64,000 nucleotides of DNA from Xanthomonas prunicola (lineage in GTDB: Bacteria > Pseudomonadota > Gammaproteobacteria > Xanthomonadales > Xanthomonadaceae). Below, piece after piece: positions 25,953 through 35,317 of the stretch. Each line of letters starts with the position of its first letter. Position 1 is the first letter of the stretch. The translations under genes and the position numbers were made by a program. Location: the NCBI RefSeq assembly GCF_002846205.1, contig NZ_PHKV01000005.1, positions 124,001-188,000 of the forward strand, in the 5' to 3' direction. Under the pieces are notes generated by a model. It saw nothing but the letters and a program-made list of their open reading frames with translations, did no database searches and was not told where the DNA came from.

Positions 25953-26590
25953 CAAATCTGCTCCGCCGGATCGGGCACTTTGCCACCCACATCCATCAGC
26001 TTGGTTTCCAGCAACCGGCGCTGCGGCGAAGCCACATCCACCGTGGTCAGGGCCTTGGTATACAACGCACGCGCTTCATCCGGCTTGCCCTGCGCCACCA
26101 ACGCGTCGGCGCGGATCTCCAGGCTGGCGTGGTCCTGCGCATCGGCCAGCAGCTTGATCGCCTCGTCCGGCTTGCCGCTTTCGGTCAGCACGCGCGCCAA
26201 GCGCTGCTGCACGATCTGCTTGAGCTCGCCTTCGGCTGGGACGTCGCGCAACGTCTTGATTGCTTCAGCGTTCTTGCCGGCGTCGACTTGCGCCTTGGCC
26301 AGGCGTAGCGCTGCCAGTTCGGCGTAAATGCCACCCTTGCCGTCGTCCAGCGCCACGATGTCCTTGGCTGCCTTGTCCAGGTCTTTGGCCTGGATCGACT
26401 TGACCACCGCCTCGTAGCGGGTATTGGCCTCGACCAACTCGGTGTTGGTGTGCTTCTGCCACCACTGCCAACCCAGGATCAGAGCCAGTCCAACCAGGAC
26501 GCCGCCCACCAGACCCGCGCCATTGTTTCTCAACCAGGAACGAACGCGTTCGCCTTGTTCGTGTTCGTCCAGCAGATCGTCGATCGCCAT
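25952..26590 (-). CDS. yfgM: YfgM-type ancillary SecYEG translocon protein
   Basis: Inner-membrane protein with a periplasmic TPR-like domain; in E. coli YfgM associates with SecYEG and the chaperone PpiD. It is 212 residues: a short cytoplasmic N-terminus (MAIDDLLDEHEQGERVRSWL), one membrane helix (GLVGGVLVGLALILGWQWW), then helical repeats (ALRLAKAQVDAGKNAEAIKT). I start at MAIDD (26590), since the longer frame adds 38 residues without homology. In E. coli ispG and hisS lie between rodZ and yfgM; here yfgM follows rodZ directly after about 70 bases. Confidence 0.9.
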   Translation of the reverse strand: MAIDDLLDEHEQGERVRSWLRNNGAGLVGGVLVGLALILGWQWWQKHTNTELVEANTRYEAVVKSIQAKDLDKAAKDIVALDDGKGGIYAELAALRLAKAQVDAGKNAEAIKTLRDVPAEGELKQIVQQRLARVLTESGKPDEAIKLLADAQDHASLEIRADALVAQGKPDEARALYTKALTTVDVASPQRRLLETKLMDVGGKVPDPAEQI

Positions 26591-26660
26591 GCGTACTCTC
26601 GCTCCGTCATCCCGGAGGCGCGGAACATCAAAAGGAATAAATGAAAAACCGCAGTCCGCT

Positions 26661-27521
26661 TCACTCGGAAGCAGGTACCACGGAGCCGTCGGAGGATACC
26701 GCAAAACGGGCCACGTTAGCGCGCTGGAACGGTTTCACATCGACAATACTGCCGCCTTGCTGAACCTGTACCGCCGACGCATTGCCGAGCACGATGCGAC
26801 CCACCTGACCCGGCGAATACGTGCGACGTTCGCCGGCACGTACGAGTGCTTTTTCGACCGCAGTGCCGTCCGGCGCCAGGATCTGCACCCAACTGTCGCC
26901 GCTGAAATTCAACGACAAACTGCCGCCCGGGGCAGCTGCCGCGGCAGGCACCTGGGCGTCGGCGGCGGCACGTGGCACCGGGGTCATCGATGCGATATAT
27001 GGCGCGGGCTGCTCGCGCGGCACGGGAGCCGGCGGCGTTACAGGAGTCCCTGGCGCAGCCGACTTCGCAGCCTCCGGCATGCTGTCCAACGACACCGTGC
27101 TTGGCGCCTTGCCATCCAGATGCGAGCGCGTGGCATACCAGACCGGCACCGCGAACACGCCGGTAATGACCACGTACATGGCCTTACGCGCGGTACTTTC
27201 GAGAATGCGCCGCGCACGTGGCGTATGCGTGTGACTGATCAGCTTGACCGGTTCGATCGGCGCGATGGTCGCCTGCTGCATGAGCGGCTCCAGGTCGACC
27301 TGCAGCAAGCGCGCATAGCTGCGCAGTTGCCCGCGCACGAACACGGGCGCGCCCAGACGCTGCCAGTCCTCCTGCTCCAACGAACGCACCACATGCGACG
27401 GCATGCGCAGCTTGCCAGCCACCTCGTCCACGCTCAGACCTGCCGCCTCGCGCGCTTCGCGCAAATGCTGTCCGCAGCCCTTTTCCTGCTCGAAAAGGTT
27501 CGGGTTGGAATCACTGATCAC
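26661..27521 (-). CDS. rodZ: Cell-shape protein RodZ
   Basis: Links MreB filaments to the envelope and maintains rod shape. It is 286 residues: an N-terminal helix-turn-helix of Xre type (GQHLREAREAAGLSVDEVAG, LRSYARLLQVDLEPL), a single membrane helix around 110-130 (KAMYVVITGVFAVPVWYATR), a Pro/Ala-rich linker, and a C-terminal beta domain (SLNFSGDSWVQILAPDG). The start is a GTG overlapping the pilF stop (GTGA), which implies translational coupling to the pilus gene. Confidence 0.93.
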   Translation of the reverse strand: MISDSNPNLFEQEKGCGQHLREAREAAGLSVDEVAGKLRMPSHVVRSLEQEDWQRLGAPVFVRGQLRSYARLLQVDLEPLMQQATIAPIEPVKLISHTHTPRARRILESTARKAMYVVITGVFAVPVWYATRSHLDGKAPSTVSLDSMPEAAKSAAPGTPVTPPAPVPREQPAPYIASMTPVPRAAADAQVPAAAAAPGGSLSLNFSGDSWVQILAPDGTAVEKALVRAGERRTYSPGQVGRIVLGNASAVQVQQGGSIVDVKPFQRANVARFAVSSDGSVVPASE

Positions 27522-28330
27522 AATGCATTGGCCCCGGGAGTAGCGGTCGCTGCGTCAGGGAATTCCTTGACCAACCGCTGTTGGTAACGGCCGGCAGCTA
27601 CCTTGTCGCCTAGCCCTTGCTCAATCTGAATGGCGAGTTGTAACACGGAAGCAGTCGCCGGTGCAGCCGAAAGACGTCGTTCGATAAAAGCGCGGGCTTC
27701 GAAATAATTGCGACGCCCCGCTTCCAGGCGCGCCATTGATTCGAGCGCATATGGATTATCCGGATCTAGATCGAGCGCTTTGCGCAGATCACCCGCAGCG
27801 CGTTCGGACTGCCCCGCCTTGATCGCGCACCCGCCAGCATTTCCCAGTGCAGACGCGGGAGACGCGTACGTACGATCAGCCAATGCACGATCGAACCAGG
27901 TCAACGCCTCAGCTGGCGACCCATTGGCACACAACCAGGCGCCGTAGTTGTTCAGCACGTCGCCGCGCTGCGGCGCGAGTTCCGCAGCGCGCCGGTACGA
28001 CGCACCAGCAGCTGCTGTCTCGCCCTTGGCACCCTGAATCAGCGCCAGCAAGCCAATGGCATCCACCGATTGCGCATCCTTTTTCAGGGCAGCACGCACC
28101 TGTTCTTCGGCACTGGCGTAATCGCCGGTCTGCAGACGATTACGGGCGAGGCCGAGTTTCTCCTGCACCGCCAGACGGCTCTTGGTCTCAGAGCTATCGC
28201 GGAATGAATACACCGGCGAGACCTCTTCCACGGTCTTGACCGACCCTGCCTTGGCATTACGCCCACCGCAGCCGACCGCACACAGCGCGATCGCCACCGC
28301 CGCCATTAACGCGAGTTCACGCTGCCGCAT
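27518..28330 (-). CDS. pilF: Type IV pilus biogenesis lipoprotein PilF/PilW
   Basis: TPR-containing lipoprotein (pilotin) required for assembly and membrane insertion of the PilQ secretin. It is 270 residues with a lipoprotein signal ([17 protein letters not shown]) and several TPR units ([60 protein letters not shown]). I start at MRQRELAL (28330), which overlaps the rlmN 3' end by 14 bases. The position between rlmN and rodZ is the usual one for pilF in gammaproteobacteria. Confidence 0.9.
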   Translation of the reverse strand: MRQRELALMAAVAIALCAVGCGGRNAKAGSVKTVEEVSPVYSFRDSSETKSRLAVQEKLGLARNRLQTGDYASAEEQVRAALKKDAQSVDAIGLLALIQGAKGETAAAGASYRRAAELAPQRGDVLNNYGAWLCANGSPAEALTWFDRALADRTYASPASALGNAGGCAIKAGQSERAAGDLRKALDLDPDNPYALESMARLEAGRRNYFEARAFIERRLSAAPATASVLQLAIQIEQGLGDKVAAGRYQQRLVKEFPDAATATPGANAL

Positions 28331-29522
28331 CTCGATCGCCCTGCCCTTCCAATGTGCGGCGGAACTCCGCCTGGCGACGGGTACGGTCCATGACCTGCCC
28401 CTTGAGCTGCCCGCATGCGGCGTCGATGTCGTCGCCACGGGTGCGGCGAACCATCGTCAGCACCTGCGCATCGAGCAGAATTTTCTGGAACGCGCGAATC
28501 TCCGTCTCGCCCGAACGCTCATAGCGCGTGCCCGGGAACGGATTGAACGGAATCAGATTGACCTTGCCGGCGTCCTTGGACTGCACCGCATTATCGAACT
28601 GACGCATCAGTCTCGCCAGCTGGCGCGCATGCTCCGGCTGGTCGTTGATGCCCTTCATCAAGGTGTATTCGAAGGTCACCGAGTCGCGTTTCTTGCTGCC
28701 GCGCAGATAACGCGCGCACGACTCCATCAACTCGGCGATCGGGTACTTCTTGTTCAACGGCACCAGGCTTTCGCGCAGCGCGTCGTTGGCCGCATGCAGC
28801 GACACTGCCAGCGAGACGTCGCTTTCGGTGGAGAGCCGGTCGATCATCGGCACCAGGCCGGAAGTCGACAACGTCACCCGCTTGCTGGCCAGCCCATAGC
28901 CGAGGTCGTCGCGCATCACGCTCATCGCGCGCACGACATTGTCGAAATTCATCAGCGGCTCGCCCATGCCCATCATCACCACGTTGGTGAGACGACGCTG
29001 CTGGTGCGGCACATTGCCCAAATGGCGCGCCGCCACCCACACCTGACCGATGATTTCGGCAGTGGTGAGGTTGCGGTTGAAGCCCTGGGTGGCGGTTGAG
29101 CAAAAGGTGCAGTTCAAGCCGCAGCCGACCTGGGAGGACACGCACAGCGTGCCGCGGCCCTTGTCGGGGATATACACGGTTTCGATGGCGTTCTTGCCGT
29201 CGGTGCCCATGGCCAGCAGCCATTTGTGGGTGCCGTCGGTCGAAGGCTTGTCGAACACGACATTCGGGACGAGGACCTCGGCGTGCTGGTGCAACTTCGC
29301 ACGCAGTGCCTTGCCGAGGTCGGTCATCTGGTCGAAATCGGTGACGTAGCGGTGGTGAATCCACTTCATCACCTGATGGGCACGGTAACGCGCCTCGCCG
29401 AGCGTGTCGGCGAAGAAGCGCTCCAGACCCTCGCGATCGAGGTCGAGCAGGTTCTGCTTGCGCGGTTCCGAAGTGCGGACGGGAATGTCCTGCAACACGG
29501 AGGGGATCACGACCTCATTCAC
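28317..29522 (-). CDS. rlmN: Dual-specificity 23S rRNA A2503 / tRNA A37 C2-methyltransferase
   Basis: Radical-SAM enzyme that methylates C2 of A2503 in 23S rRNA and of A37 in some tRNAs. It is 401 residues. The cluster-binding Cys-x3-Cys-x2-Cys motif is visible in [19 protein letters not shown], with [16 protein letters not shown] and [16 protein letters not shown] beyond. The start appears to be GTG ([10 protein letters not shown]). It follows ndk by 18 bases and overlaps pilF. Confidence 0.95.
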   Translation of the reverse strand: MNEVVIPSVLQDIPVRTSEPRKQNLLDLDREGLERFFADTLGEARYRAHQVMKWIHHRYVTDFDQMTDLGKALRAKLHQHAEVLVPNVVFDKPSTDGTHKWLLAMGTDGKNAIETVYIPDKGRGTLCVSSQVGCGLNCTFCSTATQGFNRNLTTAEIIGQVWVAARHLGNVPHQQRRLTNVVMMGMGEPLMNFDNVVRAMSVMRDDLGYGLASKRVTLSTSGLVPMIDRLSTESDVSLAVSLHAANDALRESLVPLNKKYPIAELMESCARYLRGSKKRDSVTFEYTLMKGINDQPEHARQLARLMRQFDNAVQSKDAGKVNLIPFNPFPGTRYERSGETEIRAFQKILLDAQVLTMVRRTRGDDIDAACGQLKGQVMDRTRRQAEFRRTLEGQGDRDAAA

Positions 29523-29540
29523 GATTCGACTCTCTCGGCC

Positions 29541-29966
29541 TCAGCGCGAGACCACTTCGGTAGCAGCAAAGAAATACGCGACTTCGTTGGCAGCGTTCTC
29601 GACCGAATCCGAGCCGTGAGCGGCATTGGCATCGATCGAGTCGGCGAAGTCGGCGCGGATGGTGCCCGGCGCAGCGTCCTTGGGATTGGTCGCGCCCAGC
29701 AGGTCGCGGTGTGCAGCAACGGCGTTCTCGCCTTCCAGCGCCTGGATCATCACCGGGCCGGAGATCATGAACTCGACCAGCGCGTTGAAGAACGGACGCT
29801 CACGGTGCACGGCGTAGAAGCCTTCGGCTTCGCGGCGCGACAGCTGCTTGTACTTGGCGGCCACGACTTTCAGGCCGGCCTTCTCGAAGCGGCTGTAGAT
29901 TTCGCCGATGACGTTCTTGGCGACGGCGTCGGGCTTGATGATGGACAGGGTGCGCTCCAGCGCCAT
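29541..29966 (-). CDS. ndk: Nucleoside diphosphate kinase
   Basis: Transfers the gamma phosphate between nucleoside triphosphates and diphosphates through a phosphohistidine. It is 141 residues, full length. It begins [20 protein letters not shown]. The active-site His lies in the [16 protein letters not shown] segment. It is the first gene of the ndk-rlmN-pilF-rodZ-yfgM-bamB-der block. A terminator hairpin lies 48 bases upstream on the same strand. Confidence 0.96.
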   Translation of the reverse strand: MALERTLSIIKPDAVAKNVIGEIYSRFEKAGLKVVAAKYKQLSRREAEGFYAVHRERPFFNALVEFMISGPVMIQALEGENAVAAHRDLLGATNPKDAAPGTIRADFADSIDANAAHGSDSVENAANEVAYFFAATEVVSR

Positions 29967-30013
29967 TGGGAATTCTCCGTTGGGCGGGCCACTGAAGGCC
30001 CGAGGTTATCATG

Positions 30014-30038
30014 AAAAAAACCCGCGTCAAAACGCGGG
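30014..30038 (-). terminator. Minus-strand terminator upstream of ndk, no clear gene ahead
   Basis: CCCGCGT / ACGCGGG with a 4-base loop is followed on the minus strand by seven T residues. It precedes the ndk start, so it either ends an unannotated short transcript from 30040-30180 or acts as an attenuator in the ndk leader. Confidence 0.75.
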
Positions 30039-30149
30039 CTTAGGCTTCTTTGCGATGGTCAATTCTATCCCGTCGCAGATCCGTTTGCACACCGCCCCCT
30101 GAATCGTGCTGCATTGCGGCATGACCTGTCGGCAATTGAGCCCGTAGAC

Positions 30150-30165
30150 TCAAACAATCGTTTGA
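30150..30165. promoter_or_regulatory. PsrA-type operator
   Basis: TCAAACAATCGTTTGA is a perfect inverted repeat with 6-base arms and a 4-base spacer. It fits the Pseudomonas PsrA box (G/C)AAAC-N2-4-GTTTG(C/G). It lies 20 bases before the TetR start codon, well placed for autorepression and control of fadBA. Confidence 0.7.
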
Positions 30166-30184
30166 TTGAGCTTTATCCCTGCGC

Positions 30185-30817
30185 ATGCCCAAGCCCGCCC
30201 ACTTCTCCACGAAAGACCGCATTCTCGGTGCGGCCGAGGAGCTGTTCGCCCAGCACGGGTTCGCCGGCACCTCGCTGCGCCAACTCACCACCCAGGCCGA
30301 CGTCAACATCGCGGCGGTCAATTACCACTTCGGCTCCAAGGAAAACCTGGTCAACGAGGTGTTTCGCCGGCGCATGGACGAGATGACCACGGCGCGGTTG
30401 CAGCAGCTGGAAGCGGCGAAGAAGTCGCAGCCCGGCGAGCTCACGGCTGTGCTCGCAGCTTTCGTCGAGCCGGCGCTGGCAATGGCGCAGGACCGCCAGA
30501 ACGGCGGCGCCTTCGTACGCGTGATCGCACGCGCCTATGCCGAAAAGAACGACAACTTGCGCAAGTTCCTGTCCGACCACTACGGCCATGTCTTGCGCGA
30601 ATTCGGCAAGGCCATCGCCGGCTGCGTACCGGGCCTGAGCAAGGAAGAGCTGTACTGGCGCCTGGACTTCCTCGCCGGTGCGCTGACCTATGCCATGGCC
30701 GATTTCGGTCTCATCAAGCGTCCGCCGGGCGTCAGCGAGGCCGACCACCGTGCGCGTGCCGCGCGCGAACTCATTCGTTTCGCCGAACCCGGTTTCCGTG
30801 CTCATTCCACACCGTAA
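30185..30817 (+). CDS. psrA: TetR-family fatty-acid regulator (PsrA-like)
   Basis: A 210-residue TetR regulator. The N-terminal DNA-binding part reads RILGAAEELFAQHGFAGTSL then NIAAVNYHFGSKENLVNEVF; the C-terminal ligand domain resembles PsrA (ALTYAMADFGLIKRP). PsrA-type repressors release DNA on binding long-chain fatty acids or acyl-CoA and control beta-oxidation. The predicted target box lies in its own promoter, and fadB begins 25 bases downstream in the same direction. Naming it psrA is inference from family, operator and neighbours; fadR-type names are also used. Confidence 0.78.
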   Translation: MPKPAHFSTKDRILGAAEELFAQHGFAGTSLRQLTTQADVNIAAVNYHFGSKENLVNEVFRRRMDEMTTARLQQLEAAKKSQPGELTAVLAAFVEPALAMAQDRQNGGAFVRVIARAYAEKNDNLRKFLSDHYGHVLREFGKAIAGCVPGLSKEELYWRLDFLAGALTYAMADFGLIKRPPGVSEADHRARAARELIRFAEPGFRAHSTP

Positions 30818-30841
30818 ACGTTCCACAAGAGGCTTATCGCT

Positions 30842-33214
30842 ATGTCCAATCCGTTGCTAGTCCGTCGTGCCGCCGTGCTCGGTGCCGGCGTCATGGGCGC
30901 GCAGATCGCCGCGCACCTCACCAATGCCGGTGTCGATACCGTGCTGTTCGACCTGCCTGCCAAGGAAGGTCCCGCCGACGGCATCGTGCTCAAGGCGATT
31001 GCCAATCTCGGCAAGCTCAGCCCCGCCCCGCTCGCCAGCAAGGCGCTGGCCGAGGCGATCACACCGGCCAACTACGAGAGCGGCCTGGAACAGCTGCGCG
31101 ACTGCGACCTGATCATCGAGGCGATCGCCGAGCGGATGGACTGGAAGCAGGACCTGTACAAGAAGATCGCGCCGTTCGTGTCCGAGCATGCGGTGCTGGC
31201 GTCCAACACGTCCGGCCTTGGCATCAACAAGCTCTCCGACGTACTGCCGGAGCAATTGCGCCATCGCTTCTGCGGCGTGCATTTCTTCAACCCCCCGCGC
31301 TACATGCACCTGGCCGAGCTGATCCCGGCCAAGGGCACCGACAAGGCCGTGCTCGAAGGTCTCGAAGCCTTCCTGGTGACCACGCTCGGCAAGGGCGTGG
31401 TGTACGCCAAGGACACGCCCAACTTCATCGGCAACCGCATCGGCGTGTTCTCGATCCTGTCCACCATCCATCACACTCAGGAATTCGCACTGGGTTTCGA
31501 TGAAGTGGACGGCCTGACCGGCCCACTGGTCGGGCGCCCGAAGTCGGCGACCTACCGTACCTCCGACGTGGTGGGCCTGGACACCATGGCGCACGTGATC
31601 AAGACCATGGGCGACACCCTGCCGGACGACCCGTGGCACCAGTATTTCAAGTCGCCCAAGTGGCTGGATTCGCTGATCGGCAAGGGTGCGCTGGGCCAGA
31701 AGGTCGGCGCCGGCATCTTCCGCAAGGTCGGCAAGGACATCGTGGTGCTGGATCTGGAAAAGCAGGATTACCGCGCCGCCGATCGCACTGCCGCATCCGA
31801 GGTGGTGGAGATCCTCAAGATCAAGAACCCGGCGGAAAAGTTCGCCAAGCTACGCGAAAGCCAGCACCCGCAGGCGCAATTTTTGTGGTCCACGTTCCGC
31901 GACCTGTTCCACTACAGCGCCTACCATCTGGCCGATATCGCCGAGACCGCGCGCGATGTGGATCTGGCGATCCGCTGGGGCTACGGCTGGTCGCTCGGCC
32001 CGTTCGAGACCTGGCAGGCCGCCGGCTGGAAGCAGGTGGCGCAGTGGATTGCCGAAGACATCTCCAACGGCAAGAGCATGAGCAGTGCACCGTTGCCGAA
32101 CTGGGTGTTCGACGGTCGCGACGGCGTGCACGGCGCCGAAGGCTCCTACAGCCCGGCGCGCGATGCCAAGCTGCCGCGTTCGGCGCTGCCGGTGTACAAG
32201 CGCCAGCGCTTCCCCGATCCGCTGCTGGGCGAGCAGTTCTCGCCGGGCGAGACGGTGTTCGAAAACGACGGCGTGCGCATGTGGCACGACGGCGATGACA
32301 TCGCCGTGGTCAGCTTCAAGACCAAGATGAACACCGTGTCCGACCACGTGCTCAACGGTCTGCAGGAAGTCGTCGGCCGCGCCGAGAAGGACTTCGCCGG
32401 CCTGGTGATCTGGCAGCAGAAGGAGCCCTTCTCCGCCGGTGCCGATCTGGCCGGCGCACTGGGTCTGCTGCAGGCCGGCAAGGTGGACGCGTTCGAAGCG
32501 CTGGTCGCCAACTTCCAGGCCACCAGCCAGCGCATCAAATATGCGCAGGTGCCGGTGATTTCGGCCGTGCGCGGCCTGGCGCTGGGCGGCGGTTGCGAGT
32601 TCCAGATGCATAGCGCCAAGACCGTGGCCTCGCTGGAAAGCTATATCGGCCTGGTCGAAGCCGGCGTCGGTCTGCTGCCGGCCGGTGGCGGCCTGAAGGA
32701 GATCGCGGCGCGGGCCTCGGTGGCTGCAGGTCCGGGCGGCGATGTGTTCGCCGAACTGAAGAAGACCTTCGAAACCGTCGCGATGGCCAAGGTCTCCAAC
32801 TCGGCAGTCAACGCCCAGGAGCTGGGTCTGCTGCGCACCACCGACAAGATCGTCTTCAACAGCTACGAGGCACTGCACATCGCAAAGGCCGAAGCGCGTG
32901 CGCTGGCCGAAGGGGGCTACCGCGCCCCGCTGCCGGCACGCCGCATCCAGGTCGCCGGCGACGTCGGCATCGCCACCTTCAAGATGCTGCTGGTCAACAT
33001 GCTGGAGGGCCGCTTCATCAGCGAATACGACTACGAAATCGCCACCCGCATCGCCACGGTCGTTTGCGGCGGCGAAGTCGATCGCGGTGCGCTGGTGGAC
33101 GAAGAATGGCTGCTCAAGCTGGAGCGCAAGCACTTCGTCGAACTGGCCCAGCAGGAAAAGACCCAGGCGCGGATCGGGCACATGCTCAAGACGGGTAAGC
33201 CACTCAGGAACTGA
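30842..33214 (+). CDS. fadB: 3-hydroxyacyl-CoA dehydrogenase / enoyl-CoA hydratase, FadN-type domain order
   Basis: Multifunctional beta-oxidation enzyme, 790 residues. The N-terminal half is a hydroxyacyl-CoA dehydrogenase: NAD site AAVLGAGVMGAQIAAHLTNA, catalytic HFFNPP, TPNFIGNRIGVFS. An enoyl-CoA hydratase/isomerase domain follows (SAGADLAGAL, VRGLALGGGCEFQMHS, GLVEAGVGLLPAGGG). This order is the reverse of E. coli FadB and matches FadN. It lies between the TetR gene and fadA, so oxidation of long-chain acyl-CoA is the expected role. Confidence 0.92.
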   Translation: MSNPLLVRRAAVLGAGVMGAQIAAHLTNAGVDTVLFDLPAKEGPADGIVLKAIANLGKLSPAPLASKALAEAITPANYESGLEQLRDCDLIIEAIAERMDWKQDLYKKIAPFVSEHAVLASNTSGLGINKLSDVLPEQLRHRFCGVHFFNPPRYMHLAELIPAKGTDKAVLEGLEAFLVTTLGKGVVYAKDTPNFIGNRIGVFSILSTIHHTQEFALGFDEVDGLTGPLVGRPKSATYRTSDVVGLDTMAHVIKTMGDTLPDDPWHQYFKSPKWLDSLIGKGALGQKVGAGIFRKVGKDIVVLDLEKQDYRAADRTAASEVVEILKIKNPAEKFAKLRESQHPQAQFLWSTFRDLFHYSAYHLADIAETARDVDLAIRWGYGWSLGPFETWQAAGWKQVAQWIAEDISNGKSMSSAPLPNWVFDGRDGVHGAEGSYSPARDAKLPRSALPVYKRQRFPDPLLGEQFSPGETVFENDGVRMWHDGDDIAVVSFKTKMNTVSDHVLNGLQEVVGRAEKDFAGLVIWQQKEPFSAGADLAGALGLLQAGKVDAFEALVANFQATSQRIKYAQVPVISAVRGLALGGGCEFQMHSAKTVASLESYIGLVEAGVGLLPAGGGLKEIAARASVAAGPGGDVFAELKKTFETVAMAKVSNSAVNAQELGLLRTTDKIVFNSYEALHIAKAEARALAEGGYRAPLPARRIQVAGDVGIATFKMLLVNMLEGRFISEYDYEIATRIATVVCGGEVDRGALVDEEWLLKLERKHFVELAQQEKTQARIGHMLKTGKPLRN

Positions 33215-33357
33215 GATTCGGGAGTGTGGAATCGGGAATGGGTAAAAGCCCAACCGACTCCCCGCTTCTCCCATTTATTCTGCCGGGTAATGAAAATGGT
33301 GAACTCAGGCGAATCCGCAGTTGCGATTCCCGATTCCCCATTCTCGATTCCCGGCTA
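33214..33357. repeat. Inverted GGAATCGGGAATGGG-type intergenic repeat
   Basis: GAATCGGGAATGGG near 33229-33242 is answered by GATTCCCGATTCCCCATTCTCGATTCCC near 33325-33352 in the opposite sense. This A/G-rich and C/T-rich motif is a known type of dispersed intergenic sequence in Xanthomonas. The RNA could form a stem between fadB and fadA. Confidence 0.55.
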
Positions 33358-33369
33358 TCGGAGATAGCC

Positions 33370-34575
33370 ATGAGCAAGCAGATTCAAGAAGCCTACATCG
33401 TCGCCGCCACCCGTACGCCGGTCGGCAAGGCGCCGAAGGGCGTGTTCCGCAATACCCGTCCCGACGACATGCTGGCGCACGTGTTGCGTGCGGTGGTCGC
33501 GCAGGCGCCGGGCATCGACTTGTCGCGCATCGACGACGCCATCATCGGCTGCGCCATGCCCGAGGGCGAGCAAGGCATGAACGTGGCGCGCATCGGCGTG
33601 CTGCTGGCGGGCCTGCCCAATACCGTCGCCGGCCAGACCATCAACCGCTTCTGTTCGTCCGGCATCCAGGCCATCGCCATGGCCGCCGACCAGATCCGTC
33701 TGGGCAATGCCGATCTGATGCTGGCCGGCGGTACCGAATCGATGTCGATGGTGCCGATGATGGGCAACAAGGTCGCCATGTCGCCGAGCGTGTTCGCCGA
33801 CGACCACGTGGCCATTGCCTATGGCATGGGCATCACCGCCGAGAAGGTCGCAGAAGAGTGGAAGGTGTCGCGCGAGGATCAGGATGCGTTTGCGCTGGCC
33901 TCGCATCAGAAGGCGATCGCGGCGATCGCGGCGGGCGAGTTCCGCGACGAGATCACCCCGTACGAGATCCTTTCGCATCAGCCCGACTTGCAAGGCAATG
34001 TCATCGCGCTACGCAAGCGGCTGGTCGATACCGACGAAGGCCCGCGCCCGGACAGCTCGCTCGAAGGCCTGGCCAAGCTGCGCCCGGTGTTCCGCAACGG
34101 CCAGTTCGGTGGCAGCGTCACCGCCGGCAACTCCTCGCAGATGAGCGATGGCGCCGGTGCGGTGCTGCTGGCCTCCGAGCAGGCGATCAAGGATTACGGA
34201 CTGACCCCGCTGGCGCGTTTCGTCAGCTTTTCGGTCGCCGGCGTGCGCCCCGAAGTGATGGGCATCGGCCCGATCGCGGCCATTCCCAAGGCGCTCAAGC
34301 AGGCCGGCCTGACCAAGGACCAACTCGACTGGATCGAACTCAACGAAGCCTTCGCCGCGCAGGCCTTGGCGGTCATCCGCGATAGCGAACTGGACCCGTC
34401 CAAGGTCAACCCGCTGGGTGGCGCGATCGCCCTCGGCCATCCGCTGGGCGCGACCGGCGCGATCCGTGCCGCAACGCTGGTGCACGGCCTGCGTCGCCGC
34501 CAGCAGAAGTACGGCATGGTCACCATGTGCATCGGCACCGGCATGGGCGCGGCGGGCATCATCGAAGCGCTGTAA
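33370..34575 (+). CDS. fadA: Acetyl-CoA acyltransferase (3-ketoacyl-CoA thiolase)
   Basis: Last step of beta-oxidation: thiolytic cleavage of 3-ketoacyl-CoA. It is 401 residues with the nucleophile cysteine in NRFCSSGIQAIAMAAD, the NEAFAAQALAVI segment, the catalytic histidine in GGAIALGHPLGATGAI and the second cysteine in CIGTGMGAAGI. GGAG lies before MSKQIQEAY (33370), which sets the start. It forms an operon with fadB across the repeat, and ends in a terminator. Confidence 0.95.
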   Translation: MSKQIQEAYIVAATRTPVGKAPKGVFRNTRPDDMLAHVLRAVVAQAPGIDLSRIDDAIIGCAMPEGEQGMNVARIGVLLAGLPNTVAGQTINRFCSSGIQAIAMAADQIRLGNADLMLAGGTESMSMVPMMGNKVAMSPSVFADDHVAIAYGMGITAEKVAEEWKVSREDQDAFALASHQKAIAAIAAGEFRDEITPYEILSHQPDLQGNVIALRKRLVDTDEGPRPDSSLEGLAKLRPVFRNGQFGGSVTAGNSSQMSDGAGAVLLASEQAIKDYGLTPLARFVSFSVAGVRPEVMGIGPIAAIPKALKQAGLTKDQLDWIELNEAFAAQALAVIRDSELDPSKVNPLGGAIALGHPLGATGAIRAATLVHGLRRRQQKYGMVTMCIGTGMGAAGIIEAL

Positions 34576-34636
34576 GCATGCGTTTGACGAGATCGGCCAG
34601 AGGGTGTCGATCTCGCGAACGCGATCAGCAGTGACC

Positions 34637-34664
34637 GAAGGCGTGCGCGAGCACGCCTTCTTTA
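34637..34664 (+). terminator. Terminator of the fadBA operon
   Basis: GAAGGCGTGC and GCACGCCTTC form a perfect 10-bp stem with loop GCGA, followed by TTTATG, 62 bases after the fadA stop. The rest of 34576-34909 shows no gene. Confidence 0.8.
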
Positions 34665-34909
34665 TGCCCAACTGCAACCCATCGTCGGCGGGAGGTGCGC
34701 TGCGAGCGGAATCGCTTGCACCAGTCCACATCTGCGGTGGGTGCGCCGCTTGCACCTTGCTGCGCTCTTTTTAGCGACCGCAGCGCTCGGCTGCATCATG
34801 GGAACTGCCGCGCCAGCAATGCCGCACAGTCCGAGATAACCGCCGCACGCAATGCGCAGCCCGGAAGCCTTCGCCGGCAACCTTCAGCACCTAAACAAAG
34901 GCGCAATGC

Positions 34910-35311
34910 CTAGCGCGCCACCAGCCACTGGCCTGTCCGCGCGCCCGCAAACACCAGCACCAGCCCGGCCACCAGCGTCACTGCCAGATACACGCCGATC
35001 ATCGTGGACCGATCGGTGCGCGAAAACACCAGGCATTCCATCATCAGCGACGAGAACGTGGTCAGTCCGCCGATCACGCCGACGATCAACAAGGCCCGCA
35101 GCGGCCAGCTCGATGGCCCGCGCGCATCCAGCCAGACCAACAACACCCCCGCGACGAATGAACCGACCAGGTTGACCGTCAGCGTTCCCCACGGAAAACC
35201 GGTACCGAAGCGCTGGACCAACGATGCACCAATCGCGAAACGCAGACCGGAACCCAGCGCGCCGCCCGTCATCGCCAGCAGCAGCTGTTGCCACCACACC
35301 GGTGCGTTCAT
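34910..35311 (-). CDS. crcB: Fluoride ion exporter CrcB (Fluc)
   Basis: Small dual-topology membrane channel that removes fluoride. It is 133 residues with four hydrophobic helices and the family motifs [28 protein letters not shown] and [14 protein letters not shown]. It starts at [11 protein letters not shown], 6 bases after a short hairpin that could hide its ribosome-binding site. A fluoride riboswitch lies 112-172 bases upstream, which confirms the fluoride role independently of the protein. Confidence 0.95.
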   Translation of the reverse strand: MNAPVWWQQLLLAMTGGALGSGLRFAIGASLVQRFGTGFPWGTLTVNLVGSFVAGVLLVWLDARGPSSWPLRALLIVGVIGGLTTFSSLMMECLVFSRTDRSTMIGVYLAVTLVAGLVLVFAGARTGQWLVAR

Positions 35312-35317
35312 GCGTGT

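Noticed and set aside
31850..33274. 474-codon open frame on the minus strand
   Set aside because: Antisense to fadB with the same compositional signature; no ribosome-binding site or homology.
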